DNA of 18,579 bases from Bacteroidota bacterium (GCA_024276335.1 JAJRXL010000074.1:1-18579), one strand, 5' to 3'; shown: positions 1 to 9,580, counted from the first letter of the stretch. Made by a program: numbers and translations. The notes: generated by a model not told the origin, from the sequence alone.

Positions 1-25
1 CACGGGAGGAGACTTCTGAGAACCG

Positions 26-62
26 GTCATTGCGAGGGCGGAGCCTGCCACGAAGTGGTCCC
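26..62 (+). repeat. REP-like intergenic motif (GTCATTGCGAG type), single degenerate copy
   Basis: GTCATTGCGAGGGCGGAGCC followed by a CCAC-GAA-GTGG mini-hairpin recalls the widespread family of short intergenic repeats that begin with GTCATTGCGAG and end in GAAGCAATC. The right end here (CGAAGTGGTCCC) is divergent. Only one copy occurs in this window, so repetition itself cannot be shown. Confidence 0.3.
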
Positions 63-294
63 TTCCACGTAGAGGCCGCCCCGCGGCAAGCGGATTCTCG
101 ATGACAACAAATCAACAGGATTATTGGAATTCCCCGGGAATGTATCAACGCCGGGACTCCGCGATGGCTCCGGGTGAATTGAGAGCTCCCCCCATCCTCG
201 ATGCCAAATTCAATCTAAAGAATAAAGCCAACGGATACCAGCCACGTCAGCTCGATTCCCGGCACAACGACGTGAGAAGAATAATACGGACACT

Positions 295-316
295 CACCCG
301 TCGAGACGCACGGGTG
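295..316 (-). terminator. Possible hairpin downstream of actF
   Basis: A perfect 7-base inverted repeat (CACCCGT at 295-301, ACGGGTG at 310-316) with an 8-base loop lies about 40 bases after the actF stop in the direction of transcription. The following minus-strand sequence (AGTGTCCGTATTATTC) is only mildly T-rich, so it is not a textbook intrinsic terminator. An alternative smaller stem (299-302 with 305-308) overlaps it. Its position at the end of the run is the main support. Confidence 0.3.
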
Positions 317-355
317 CGTGAATGACGAGACGGGCGCGGGTTCCCCGGCATGGAG

Positions 356-1546
356 CTACTTCAAAGCGACAGCATGCTCCTCCTCCGGCAGGCTTTCAAC
401 AAGGTAAGGATCGTTGACCGGCACCAACGGGATCGACTGAAGCTTTCGCAGCACGACGCCGAAGAACAGGGCCAGCATCCCGATAAACGTGCCGATTTCC
501 CAGACGCCCAACGTGGGTTCATTCCCCATCAGCGGCGGCATCACCATGATGTACAAGTCCAGCCAATGTCCGACCAGGACGACGATGGATACCTGGAGCA
601 GTATCTTGTCGCTGCGTTTCGATACCCGGGGAAGCAACGCGAGAAACGGCACCAGCCAGTTCAGCACAACGTTCAGGAAGGAAAGCGAGCCCCATCCACC
701 GAAGTGACGGAAAATGTAGTAGGACGTCTCTTCCGGGATGTTGGAATACCAGATCAGCATGTGCTGGGAAACCCACATGTAAACCCAGAACACGCTGAAA
801 GACAGGAGCAGGTTGCTCATGGTGTGCAGATGTTCCCGGGTGATGATCTTCTTTAATCCGGAAGCTCGCAAGATCACCATCAGTATGATGATGGCGGCAA
901 GGCTGCTGGTTATCATGCCCGACAGGGTGATCAGGGAGAAAACGGTGCTGTACCAGTGCGGCTGCAAGGACATGATCATGTCAATGCTAGCCAGGACGAA
1001 GGTGATCGTGCCCACGATCAGGAATATGGCGGAGTTCCTCACGTTCTTGAAAGTGTGCTCCAGCTTGCCGTCTTCATCCTGCCGGAGAGACTGTTTCATC
1101 ATGATCCGTGCGAAGAAAATCCACAGGGCGAAATAGAGAGCGAGCCGAACGATGAAAAACGGCTCATTCAACCAGGCGCTTTTCCCGCGTAAGATCGGAT
1201 CCATCATCACCGTGGTTTCGTGGCTCCATTCGTACAAGGTGTGAATGCCGAAGATCAGTATTACCGCTCCGACACCGGCGACGGGTAATACGGATGTAAC
1301 GGCTTCAGGCACACGCCGGAAAGCGGCGGCCCACCCGGCGTTGGATACGTAGAGAACGGCAAGAAAGAACACCGCCCCCAACCCCAGGTTCAACAGGAAG
1401 AACTCGTTAATCAGGAAATTCGGCCAGATGCGTTCGGGCGCGAGAAACAGCCCCACAATAAAAACCAGAAGCCCGAGTATCGAAAAGACAAAAATCGTTT
1501 TCCACATCGAACCAGGCAAAGAAAAGGCCGGCGCGTTATTACTCAT
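356..1546 (-). CDS. actF: Alternative complex III subunit ActF (NrfD-like membrane protein)
   Basis: ActF is the second NrfD-like integral membrane subunit of ACIII, paralogous to ActC and proposed to take part in proton translocation. About ten hydrophobic helices are visible. Charged or polar residues inside them include those in FGIHTLYEWSHET, LASIDMIMSLQPHWYSTVFS (a family-typical stretch) and GHWLDLYIMVMP. I chose the ATG at 1546 (MSNNAPAF, 396 residues). It overlaps the actE stop as ATGA and has AAGAGAA about 7 bases upstream. The frame also extends to an ATG at 1591, which would overlap actE by 49 bases and add a non-conserved, hydrophilic leader. It is the last gene of the run. No actG and no oxidase gene follow within the window. 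Confidence 0.95.
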   Translation of the reverse strand: MSNNAPAFSLPGSMWKTIFVFSILGLLVFIVGLFLAPERIWPNFLINEFFLLNLGLGAVFFLAVLYVSNAGWAAAFRRVPEAVTSVLPVAGVGAVILIFGIHTLYEWSHETTVMMDPILRGKSAWLNEPFFIVRLALYFALWIFFARIMMKQSLRQDEDGKLEHTFKNVRNSAIFLIVGTITFVLASIDMIMSLQPHWYSTVFSLITLSGMITSSLAAIIILMVILRASGLKKIITREHLHTMSNLLLSFSVFWVYMWVSQHMLIWYSNIPEETSYYIFRHFGGWGSLSFLNVVLNWLVPFLALLPRVSKRSDKILLQVSIVVLVGHWLDLYIMVMPPLMGNEPTLGVWEIGTFIGMLALFFGVVLRKLQSIPLVPVNDPYLVESLPEEEHAVALK

Positions 1547-2121
1547 TGTTGATTCTCTTGCAATTGTCGAATGAAGTTGATTACGTACCAACGATCATTG
1601 TTAGCCACCTGCGATCCATACGCAGGCATATTCTTGAAACCATAGGTGATGATGTAAAACATGCGACCGTCTTCCATGTTGCGAGCATTTTCCAGCAGCA
1701 ATGAGGGCTGCGCCGGATACCCATGCTGAACCACCAACCCTTTCCCGTCGCCTGCAGCGCCGTGGCAATCCCCGCAGTAGGTCTGGAACACCCACTTTCC
1801 CCGCTCCACGTTGGCCGTGGAATCGGTACGGAAAGGATTTTGCAGTTCCCGCCCCGCCCGCTTTGCTTCTTCCTCGGACAATCCGTAATGCAACGGCATA
1901 AAGCCACGCGCAATGGTGCCTTCCACCGGTTCTTGCTCGGTGCGACCGTTCCGAAAGAACGGGTTGGGGGTCTGGGCTTTATACGCGAAGTTCCGCGCCA
2001 TGTCGGGGAAATATTCGTAATTCAATCGGCCGGGCTGAACCCCCAGGTATTGCGCGGCCAGAAAAAGAATACCAATAAAACCCAGTAGAAACGCCGTTGC
2101 CACAACATACTTTTTCATCAT
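1543..2121 (-). CDS. actE: Alternative complex III subunit ActE (monohaem cytochrome c)
   Basis: ActE is the monohaem periplasmic cytochrome of ACIII, likely the exit point for electrons. The 192-residue protein has a single haem motif (CGDCH, C116-H120) and a matching axial Met at M165 in GFKNMPAYGSQV. The region around NPFFRNGRTEQEPVEGTIARG, upstream of the haem, is typical of ActE. Residues 5-23 form one hydrophobic helix; the only cysteines are the two haem cysteines, so there is no lipobox and the protein is probably held by an uncleaved anchor. The ATG at 2121 overlaps the actD stop (ATGA), and a second ATG follows directly at 2118. The stop overlaps the preferred actF start in the same way. 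Confidence 0.95.
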   Translation of the reverse strand: MMKKYVVATAFLLGFIGILFLAAQYLGVQPGRLNYEYFPDMARNFAYKAQTPNPFFRNGRTEQEPVEGTIARGFMPLHYGLSEEEAKRAGRELQNPFRTDSTANVERGKWVFQTYCGDCHGAAGDGKGLVVQHGYPAQPSLLLENARNMEDGRMFYIITYGFKNMPAYGSQVANNDRWYVINFIRQLQENQQ

Positions 2122-2642
2122 GCCATCTCCACGATTCGCTTGACCTCTTCAACCGAATGGTTCTCCCACAGCGGCCTTACGACTTCTTCATCCATCACCG
2201 CGTCGGTGACTTCAATGACGAGAACGAACCGGTCGTCGGTTACACCCGGATGAAATGACCGTTCCTTCTTTCCCGGGTACAGCTTCGAGCGCAGAAGCAT
2301 CACGAAGACCACCCCCAGTCCTCCGAAAAGCACGGTGAGCTCGAAAGCAACCGGAAGATATGCAGGCAACGAATTAAACGGCTTGCCGCCCACGTTGAGC
2401 GGCCAGTCGATGGAACCGATCCAGAATTGGGTGATGATCGCGGTGAGCAATCCCAGCAGGGCGAACAGAAAGCACACGTACGTCAGCCTGCTGGGTTTCA
2501 ATCCCATGGCCTCGTCCAACCCGTGCACGGCATAAGGAGTATATACATCGTAAATGTCGTAGCCGGAAGAGCGGGTCTCTTCTACCGCGCCCAGGATGTC
2601 GTGCTCGTTTGTAAAGACCCCGATAATAAATGGCCTATCCAT
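2118..2642 (-). CDS. actD: Alternative complex III subunit ActD (DUF3341)
   Basis: ActD is a small membrane subunit of ACIII without cofactor; its role is structural in known complexes. The 174 residues contain an N-terminal soluble domain opening with IIGVFTNEHDILGAVEETR and holding the DUF3341-type GYDIYDVYTPYAVHGLDEAMGL segment. Two transmembrane helices follow, at about 53-75 and 95-118, and then a C-terminal soluble part ending in EEVKRIVEMA. The start at 2642 has a strong AGAGGA Shine-Dalgarno at about 6 bases. The stop overlaps the actE start as ATGA, indicating coupled translation. Confidence 0.94.
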   Translation of the reverse strand: MDRPFIIGVFTNEHDILGAVEETRSSGYDIYDVYTPYAVHGLDEAMGLKPSRLTYVCFLFALLGLLTAIITQFWIGSIDWPLNVGGKPFNSLPAYLPVAFELTVLFGGLGVVFVMLLRSKLYPGKKERSFHPGVTDDRFVLVIEVTDAVMDEEVVRPLWENHSVEEVKRIVEMA

Positions 2643-2660
2643 TGGTTTTCCTCTTTGGAA

Positions 2661-4052
<1,392 letters not shown>

Positions 4053-4204
4053 TTGCTCTGCTACTCCATTCTTGTGCCGGGAAAGCGGGACGAATAATAC
4101 CTCTTATTGATCGAAGAACAGCCGACCAGGAAACACCCGGGCTTTGTTCTCGACCTGCTTCTTTTGCTGCTTGCCGTTAGGTTCTCTGCATGATTCCGCA
4201 TAAA
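4053..4204. other. actB-actC spacer with a 46-codon ORF of doubtful status
   Basis: The 152-base gap contains an open frame on the minus strand from an ATG at 4201, three bases after the actB stop, to a TAG at 4061, just before actC. It encodes 46 residues rich in Ser and Arg with a lipobox-like FLVGC in the middle, but without a proper signal peptide and with no good Shine-Dalgarno. I do not recognise it. An imperfect stem (GAACAGCC at 4116-4123 with GGC-TT-TGTTC at 4140-4149) also lies here. The gap may be untranslated leader for actC. Confidence 0.3.
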
Positions 4205-7200
4205 TCACGTGTTCCGGATTTTTGTCAAGTATCCCACCGTGGGAAGGAAATTCATTTCTTCCAGCATCCGGTAGTGACGGGGATGTGCAATAAGTTTGGC
4301 GATCCGGCTTTTCGAGTCGTTCATGTCGCCGAAGACGATTGCGTCGGCGGGGCAGGATTGCTCGCACGCCAGCTTGATGTCACCGTCGGCCAGCGGCCTT
4401 CCCTGCCGTCTTGCCTCGGCCTTGGCTTCCTGGATGCGCTGCACGCAGAGAGAGCACTTCTCCATCACACCACGCGTGCGGGTGGCGATGTCGGGGTTGA
4501 GCACGAGGTTCTCTTTTCGGCCCTGCTCCCAGTAATCGAACCAATTAAAGCGTCGCACCTTGTACGGGCAGTTGTTCGCGCAGTACCGCGTGCCGACGCA
4601 GCGGTTGTAAATCTGCTGGTTGATCCCCTCCTCGCTGTGCACGGTGGCCAGGACCGGACATACTCTCTCGCAAGGCGCGTGGTCGCAGTGCTGGCACATC
4701 ACGGGCTGGTGTATAACGGTCACGTCGCTTTCCTCCCCCGAGTAGTAACGGTCAATGCGAATCCAGTGCATTTCACGGCGGCGGCGCACTTCATCCTTGC
4801 CGACGACCGCCACATTGTTCTCCGCCTGGCACCCGATCACGCACGCCGAGCACCCGGTACACCGGCTCAAGTCGATGGCCATGGCCCAGTGGTGGCCCTC
4901 GTACACGTAATCGTTATCCCACAGTTGAAGCACGGGGTGTTCGTACGTATTCCCGGACCGCGGGTTCTTGATGTATTCGTTCAGCGTGGCTTCCCGCACC
5001 ATGTGGCGCGCTTCTCCGCCCAGGTTTTCCGGCACCGTGACGGTGTTGTGCGTTTGCGTCAGCGCCAGGGGCGAGACGCGCCCGGTTTTCGTCAACCGGA
5101 CGGAACCGACGAGCACGGTAGCGTCGCCTTTCCTGCGAGCGAAAGGAAAGGCGTTTTTACCTATCGGCAGCAGTTTTTCCTCCGAGGCGACGTGTTCGAT
5201 CCAGTCGGGACCCAACCGGGAAAATCGATCGGTGCCCTTACATCCATATCCAAGCGCAATCGCAACCACCTTGTCGTGCTGACCGGGCTGAACCTGCGCC
5301 GGAAGCTCGACGCTGTAGGCACCGTCCGAAACCTCCACGACGCTTCCTTCCTCCAGGCCCATCTTCCTGGCCAGGGCAGGCGAGACGCTGACGTAGTTGT
5401 CCCACGTGACTTTTGTCACGGGATCCGGCAGTTCATGGAGCCACGGATTGGAAGCATGACGACCATCCAAGATGCCTATCTTTTGATAGAGCTCCAGCGC
5501 GTATCCCTTTTCTCCCGTCAGGAAGTCCTCGTCCGGTGCGGTGACGGCACCGAAACGAAAAGATGAAACCTGCGCTTTCCGTGGCTGAACGCCTACGAAC
5601 CCGTCGTGCACGGTTTTATCCCAGAATTCCTGGAAAGAGAGGGACCCAAGCTGGCGGGGGAACACTATTTTCCGCACGTATTCTTCCACAATCTCCCGGT
5701 CCGGTTTCTTTTCCCCCATCCAGGCGGAAAGGCATTCGCGCACGGTACGTGTGTCCCCCAGCAGGGGTACGGTGGGCTGCGTCATGCCGAATACTCCTTC
5801 ACAGATCTCGGCATCGTTCCAGGATTCCAGCGGATGGTTCACCGGGCAGACGAACTCGCTCCACGTGGCGGTCTCATCCCGGTGATCAGCGAAAGTGACA
5901 ACGATGGGCACGCCCTGTTGCGCTTCGATGAATTCCGTGGCATTGGGCAGGTTATAGGCAGGGTTTGCGCCGGCGACGAAGAGCGCCTTCACCCGGCCCG
6001 CTTTCATTTTTTCCAGCAAGCCAAACAAGGCCCGGTCGCTTCCCCGCCACTGGTAGGAAGGATACGCGACGTCCAGGGTTTTGCCGTAATTGCCCAGGGC
6101 ATGATTGATGAAATTGACCAATCGTTGCAACGCGACGTCGTTCCTGCCGCAAACCAGGAGACTCTTCCCTTCGGCTTGCAAAAGACGGCCGGTAATGTCC
6201 TCCACGACCTCCGCATCGACGGCGACAGGGCTTTTGCTTCGAAGCGCCGGTACATCAACGCCCTTCGCCATTGCAATATTTCTCGCGACTTCTGTCAGGA
6301 TCTCCGTGCTTTGCGCCGGTGTCACCTTAACGCGCCGGTCGGCGTTCGAGCCGGTCAGGGACATGCGACCTTCCAACTGCAAATGGTACGAAATCCGGGG
6401 TGGGTTGCCTGCCAAGTTTCGGCCGGTCGTGTAATCCTTGGTGAATTCCACCGGTGAAATCCAGGCGCCGAGAAAATCGGCGTTGAAACTGACAATCACA
6501 TCGGCACGGTCAAAGCGGTAACGGGGCAATAGGCGCAGGCCGTGTGTTTGCTCGTGGGCGTCCAATATGGCGGAGTACGAAACGGCGTCGTATTCAACGT
6601 GGGCGCTGTGGGGAAAACGGTTCAAAAAGCGGTTGATCATTGCCCGCGTGGAAGGGCTCGTGATTGTTCCCGTCAGGACATAGACGTCATCACCCAGCTC
6701 GTCCAGGCGTGAAGGTACCTCGCTGTCAAGTTCACGCCAACTTGTCGATTTGCCTCGCCGCAGCGGTTTCTGCACGCGCCGGGAATCATAAAGGCTCAAC
6801 ACCATGGCCTGGCCCACCGCGCAGATGCCTCCCTTTGAAAGAGGGTGCTGCGGATTTCCCTCGATCTTGATGGGACGTCCGTCGCGCGTCTTGGCCAGGA
6901 TACCGCATCCCGCCTGGCATCCCGCGCACGTAGAGGCATACCAGTAGGATGTTCCCGCCACCAGATCTTTTGGTGCGTGGGCAAGAGGGATGGCCTTCTC
7001 AACCGGAGCGCGGTTGCATGAAGCCAATACGGCGCCAGCCACGGAAAAGCCCGCAGCCTTTAAAAACGAGCGACGGGAGACACTCATCTTCCCATCGAAA
7101 AAACTATCCGGAACGTCTCCGAAGGGAAGGGATTCGGGAAACTCGTTCTCGGCTACCCTTTGAAACTGCGGGCTGTTTTCCCGCTCGTCGAGACCTTTCC

Positions 7201-7228
7201 AGTACTTTTTATTTTGCCTGTTCACCAT
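4205..7228 (-). CDS. actB: Alternative complex III subunit ActB (MopB-like domain fused to a four-cluster Fe-S domain)
   Basis: ActB joins a molybdopterin-oxidoreductase-like domain without Mo cofactor to a C-terminal ferredoxin-type domain that wires ActC to the haem subunits. About 50 residues precede the Tat motif (SRRSFLK at 51-57), matching the known extended-Tat signal of these proteins. The following hydrophobic stretch ends in the lipobox LASC with C71, so export followed by lipidation is likely. The C-terminal 220 residues hold four cysteine groups: C790/793/796/800, C845/848/853/857, C877/883/887 and C925/928 with C955/959, consistent with three [4Fe-4S] and one [3Fe-4S]. The B1 domain also keeps C101-x2-C104-x3-C108-x27-C136, the spacing of the MopB N-terminal cluster. 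Length is 1007. A 152-base gap separates it from actC, unusually wide for this operon. Confidence 0.96.
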   Translation of the reverse strand: MVNRQNKKYWKGLDERENSPQFQRVAENEFPESLPFGDVPDSFFDGKMSVSRRSFLKAAGFSVAGAVLASCNRAPVEKAIPLAHAPKDLVAGTSYWYASTCAGCQAGCGILAKTRDGRPIKIEGNPQHPLSKGGICAVGQAMVLSLYDSRRVQKPLRRGKSTSWRELDSEVPSRLDELGDDVYVLTGTITSPSTRAMINRFLNRFPHSAHVEYDAVSYSAILDAHEQTHGLRLLPRYRFDRADVIVSFNADFLGAWISPVEFTKDYTTGRNLAGNPPRISYHLQLEGRMSLTGSNADRRVKVTPAQSTEILTEVARNIAMAKGVDVPALRSKSPVAVDAEVVEDITGRLLQAEGKSLLVCGRNDVALQRLVNFINHALGNYGKTLDVAYPSYQWRGSDRALFGLLEKMKAGRVKALFVAGANPAYNLPNATEFIEAQQGVPIVVTFADHRDETATWSEFVCPVNHPLESWNDAEICEGVFGMTQPTVPLLGDTRTVRECLSAWMGEKKPDREIVEEYVRKIVFPRQLGSLSFQEFWDKTVHDGFVGVQPRKAQVSSFRFGAVTAPDEDFLTGEKGYALELYQKIGILDGRHASNPWLHELPDPVTKVTWDNYVSVSPALARKMGLEEGSVVEVSDGAYSVELPAQVQPGQHDKVVAIALGYGCKGTDRFSRLGPDWIEHVASEEKLLPIGKNAFPFARRKGDATVLVGSVRLTKTGRVSPLALTQTHNTVTVPENLGGEARHMVREATLNEYIKNPRSGNTYEHPVLQLWDNDYVYEGHHWAMAIDLSRCTGCSACVIGCQAENNVAVVGKDEVRRRREMHWIRIDRYYSGEESDVTVIHQPVMCQHCDHAPCERVCPVLATVHSEEGINQQIYNRCVGTRYCANNCPYKVRRFNWFDYWEQGRKENLVLNPDIATRTRGVMEKCSLCVQRIQEAKAEARRQGRPLADGDIKLACEQSCPADAIVFGDMNDSKSRIAKLIAHPRHYRMLEEMNFLPTVGYLTKIRNT

Positions 7229-7255
7229 ATCTGCATTCTGCTTTAATTATCTGGT

Positions 7256-7945
7256 TCAATAGTGGCACACGGCACAACTGATCGAGGGCTTCTTGCCCTT
7301 GAGCTCCGGAATTTTGCCGTTGGTTACGTCGCGATGGCAGTTGACGCACCACCCCATGGTCAGGTCGCTGACCTGCTCCAACCTGTCCATGGTCTCCACG
7401 GGGCCGTGGCAGGTCTGGCAGCGCACGTCCGCGTTCACGTGGCGACTGTGGTCGAAGTACACGAAATCCGGCAGGTTGTACACCCGGATCCATTCGAGCT
7501 TCCCGGTCGCTTTCTTCTCGTCATAGCGCATTTCCCGTGTATCGAAACCGACGGCCGCGTACAGCTTCTCAAGCTCCGGCGAAACAACGGGCCGTATATC
7601 GCGCTTTTCCTTCTTCGCCTCCATCTCCTCGATTTTTACTTTATCCCAAGCCGCTGTTACGAAGCGATGGCAGTTCATGCAGGTACCGGCAGGAGGAATA
7701 AGCGCGCGCGGTCCCTTCTCCGCGCCCGCGTGACAGTACTGGCAGGCGATCTGCAAATCGCCGCTGTGCAGGCGATGGGAAAATGCCAACGGTTGCTCGG
7801 GAGCATAGCCGGTGTTTACACCCAGCGGATTGATCCGGACGCTTTGAAAAAAGATGATCAAGCCGAAAACAACGGCGATGGCAACAACGACGGCAATGAC
7901 ACGAGCATTTACGCTATTCATAAACGGTTCTCTTTCTTTTCTCAT
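7256..7945 (-). CDS. actA: Alternative complex III subunit ActA (pentahaem cytochrome c)
   Basis: ActA is the periplasmic multihaem subunit that carries electrons from the complex III core towards a soluble or bound cytochrome c. Five CxxCH motifs are present: C68-H72, C89-H93, C176-H180, C200-H204 and C224-H228, the last only one residue from the C-terminus. Two His pairs placed before haem motifs (FSHRLHSG and FDHSRHVN) are candidate distal ligands. One hydrophobic helix at about residues 15-33 acts as an uncleaved anchor. The length (229) and haem count fit the family. Start choice is uncertain: the ATG at 7945 has GGAG only 2 bases away, while the ATG at 7921 (MNSVNARV) has purine-rich AAAGAGAA at about 6 bases and may be the true start. 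actB follows after 27 bases. Confidence 0.95.
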   Translation of the reverse strand: MRKEREPFMNSVNARVIAVVVAIAVVFGLIIFFQSVRINPLGVNTGYAPEQPLAFSHRLHSGDLQIACQYCHAGAEKGPRALIPPAGTCMNCHRFVTAAWDKVKIEEMEAKKEKRDIRPVVSPELEKLYAAVGFDTREMRYDEKKATGKLEWIRVYNLPDFVYFDHSRHVNADVRCQTCHGPVETMDRLEQVSDLTMGWCVNCHRDVTNGKIPELKGKKPSISCAVCHY

Positions 7946-8046
7946 AACTCCGGGTAAGAAAACTCCACTTTTTCTTCATGCATCATCTTCGTGGAACAAA
8001 CGGTACAGTTCGAATCGGGTTGATCGTTCTATCCTGTCAACACTTC
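7946..8046. other. narK2-actA spacer, junction of the nar and act blocks
   Basis: This 101-base gap joins the nitrate genes to the complex III genes. It holds a 5-base inverted repeat (GTTGA at 8019-8023, TCAAC at 8037-8041), which on the minus strand includes a -35-like TTGACA with no good -10 at normal spacing. An AT-rich 7-base stem (7956-7962 with 7970-7976, 7-base loop) lies just before the actA start. The stem is not followed by a T tract on the minus strand. Neither a terminator nor a promoter can be claimed, so read-through from nar into act is possible. Confidence 0.35.
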
Positions 8047-9579
8047 CTAGCAATGGATCTCGGCATTCTTCCGGGCGTAGAACCACCAGTTCACCGCCAG
8101 GCAACTGACGTAATACACGGCAAATCCGTAGAGCGCAACCTCCGGGGTTCCCAGCTGGATTTGTGCTCCGAAAACCTTGGGGATGATGAACGCGCCGTAC
8201 GCGGCGACCGCGGAAGTCCATCCCAGCACCGGGCCGGCCATCTTCGGCTTGAATATGATGGGAATCATGCGGAAGGTCGATCCGTTCCCGATGCCGGTTG
8301 TAATGAACAGGAGCAGGAACAAGAACAGGAACGGGAGGAAATGGACCTCCGGCGTCGGGGAGTTCTGGGAAATTTTCACGAAGTATGCCACTCCCAGTGT
8401 CGCGCCGATCATCACCACCGTGTCCCAGTGGGTTACACGCGCACCGCCCAGTTTATCGGAGAGCCACCCGCCCAAGGGCCGGATCAAGGAGCCTACCAGC
8501 GGCCCCAACCAGGCGTACGCCATGGGGTTGGGCGCATTGGGGTTGATGGTGCCGTCCGGCAGGTAGCCGTACACGTCCTGGATCAGCTTGGGAAAGGCGG
8601 CCGAGTAGCCGATGAACGAACCAAAGGTCATGGTGTACAGCCATGTCATGACCCAGTTGTGCTTCTCCTTGAAAATAGCGAACTGGTCGATCAAATTCGT
8701 TCGCACGGCCTCCGGTGTCAGGTAGCGCATCAACAACAAGGTCAAGATGATGGTGACGGGAAGAACCACCCACATGTTCAGACCCTGTCCGATGAGCAAG
8801 TACAAGCCGATGCCGGCCGCGGCAAATCCCAGCAGGATCAGCCAGAGCATCTTGCTTATGGCCGCCGGTGCCGTGCCGACTTTCTGCTGGGGCAGGTTAT
8901 CCATGCCGAACCAGGCCAGAACCGCCAGGAATGCCAGGATGGGTACCCAGACCAAACCGCAATTCTGTATCCATACCATGCCCCCACCCAATGCTTCAGG
9001 CATTTCGAAACCCTGCCCGGCCAGGGGACCGAAAATATTCACCGTCATGGCGAGGGGCAGGAACACCTGCATCACGCTCACGCCGACATTGCCCAAGCCG
9101 GCATTCAAACCCAGCGCCAACCCCTGCATCTTCTTGGGGAAGAAATAGCTGATGTTGGACATGGATGAAGCGAACGCGCCTCCGCCGATGCCGGACAGGG
9201 CGGCCAAAATCACGAATACCGAGTAGCTGGTATTCATGTCCTGCAGGGCGATGCCGGTACCCAGAGCCGGCAGAATCAGTAATGCCGTGGTAACGGCAAT
9301 CACGTTACGACCGCCGCTCAAGGCGATGAAGAAAGAATTGGGGATGCGCAGTGTGGCTCCCACCAGCCCGGCAATCGCCGTGAGGGTGTACAATTGCTCC
9401 TTACTGAAGGGAAACCCGAGGTTCTGCATCTGGACGATAATAATGGACCAATACAGCCACACCGCGAAGGCACACAGGAGCGCGGGGATGGAAATCCACA
9501 GGTTACGGTTGGCGTGTTTCTTTCCCTTGTCGTTCCAAAACTGTTCGTCTTCCGGGTCCCAGTGGGGAATTCTGGCCAT
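8047..9579 (-). CDS. narK: Nitrate/nitrite transporter, E. coli NarK/NarU-like (NarK2 type)
   Basis: This is a second porter of the nitrate/nitrite family, of the type known for nitrate/nitrite exchange. The N-terminus has the hallmark of E. coli NarK: WDPEDEQFWNDKG followed by ANRNLWISIP. The substrate arginines correspond to R78 (ATLRIPNSF) and R367 (SLIRPLGGWLSDKLGGAR). The first nitrate signature is at about 157-176 (GLNAGLGNVGVSVMQVFLPL) and the second begins at 429 (GIGNGSTFRMIP). Length is 510 residues with twelve predicted helices; the extra length lies in inter-helix loops, especially around 185-205 and 335-352. The ATG at 9579 is 1 base after the narK1 stop, and its CCGGAG Shine-Dalgarno lies inside the end of narK1. 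It is clearly a different subfamily from its neighbour, not a recent duplicate. Confidence 0.95.
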   Translation of the reverse strand: MARIPHWDPEDEQFWNDKGKKHANRNLWISIPALLCAFAVWLYWSIIIVQMQNLGFPFSKEQLYTLTAIAGLVGATLRIPNSFFIALSGGRNVIAVTTALLILPALGTGIALQDMNTSYSVFVILAALSGIGGGAFASSMSNISYFFPKKMQGLALGLNAGLGNVGVSVMQVFLPLAMTVNIFGPLAGQGFEMPEALGGGMVWIQNCGLVWVPILAFLAVLAWFGMDNLPQQKVGTAPAAISKMLWLILLGFAAAGIGLYLLIGQGLNMWVVLPVTIILTLLLMRYLTPEAVRTNLIDQFAIFKEKHNWVMTWLYTMTFGSFIGYSAAFPKLIQDVYGYLPDGTINPNAPNPMAYAWLGPLVGSLIRPLGGWLSDKLGGARVTHWDTVVMIGATLGVAYFVKISQNSPTPEVHFLPFLFLFLLLFITTGIGNGSTFRMIPIIFKPKMAGPVLGWTSAVAAYGAFIIPKVFGAQIQLGTPEVALYGFAVYYVSCLAVNWWFYARKNAEIHC

Positions 9580-9580
9580 T

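Larger units (their letters stand above)
1..355. other. Region without a convincing gene, downstream of actF
   Basis: No reading frame here has a recognisable product. A plus-strand frame of 74 codons (101-325) has no clear Shine-Dalgarno, is hydrophilic and matches nothing I know. Small symmetric elements are present: GCCGC-CCC-GCGGC (75-87), ATTCCC-C-GGGAAT (129-141) and the hairpin at 295-316. A GTCATTGCGAG motif at 26-36 begins a REP-like stretch. The region looks like intergenic DNA after the end of a long operon. Confidence 0.5.

Noticed and set aside
101..325. Plus-strand 74-codon frame in the left intergenic region
   Set aside because: It has no clear ribosome binding site, no similarity I recognise, and contains the 295-316 hairpin; it cannot be supported as a gene.
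1547..1591. Upstream start for actF at 1591
   Set aside because: It would overlap actE by 49 bases and add a non-conserved leader. The ATG at 1546 overlaps the actE stop exactly and has a good purine-rich element at about 7 bases.
4190..5566. Plus-strand open frame of 458 codons
   Set aside because: It lies antisense to the strongly conserved Fe-S half of actB. Its translation has no recognisable motif and is rich in His, Arg and Val, as expected from the complement of a GC-rich coding strand.
8004..8022. tRNA-like T-loop sequence (GTTCGAATC) in the narK2-actA gap
   Set aside because: The flanking bases do not pair into a T stem, and no acceptor or anticodon arm can be drawn.
7978..9168. 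Plus-strand open frame of 396 codons
   Set aside because: It is antisense to narK2 and gives a low-complexity, Gln/His/Arg-rich product with no domain; it is a shadow of the real gene.
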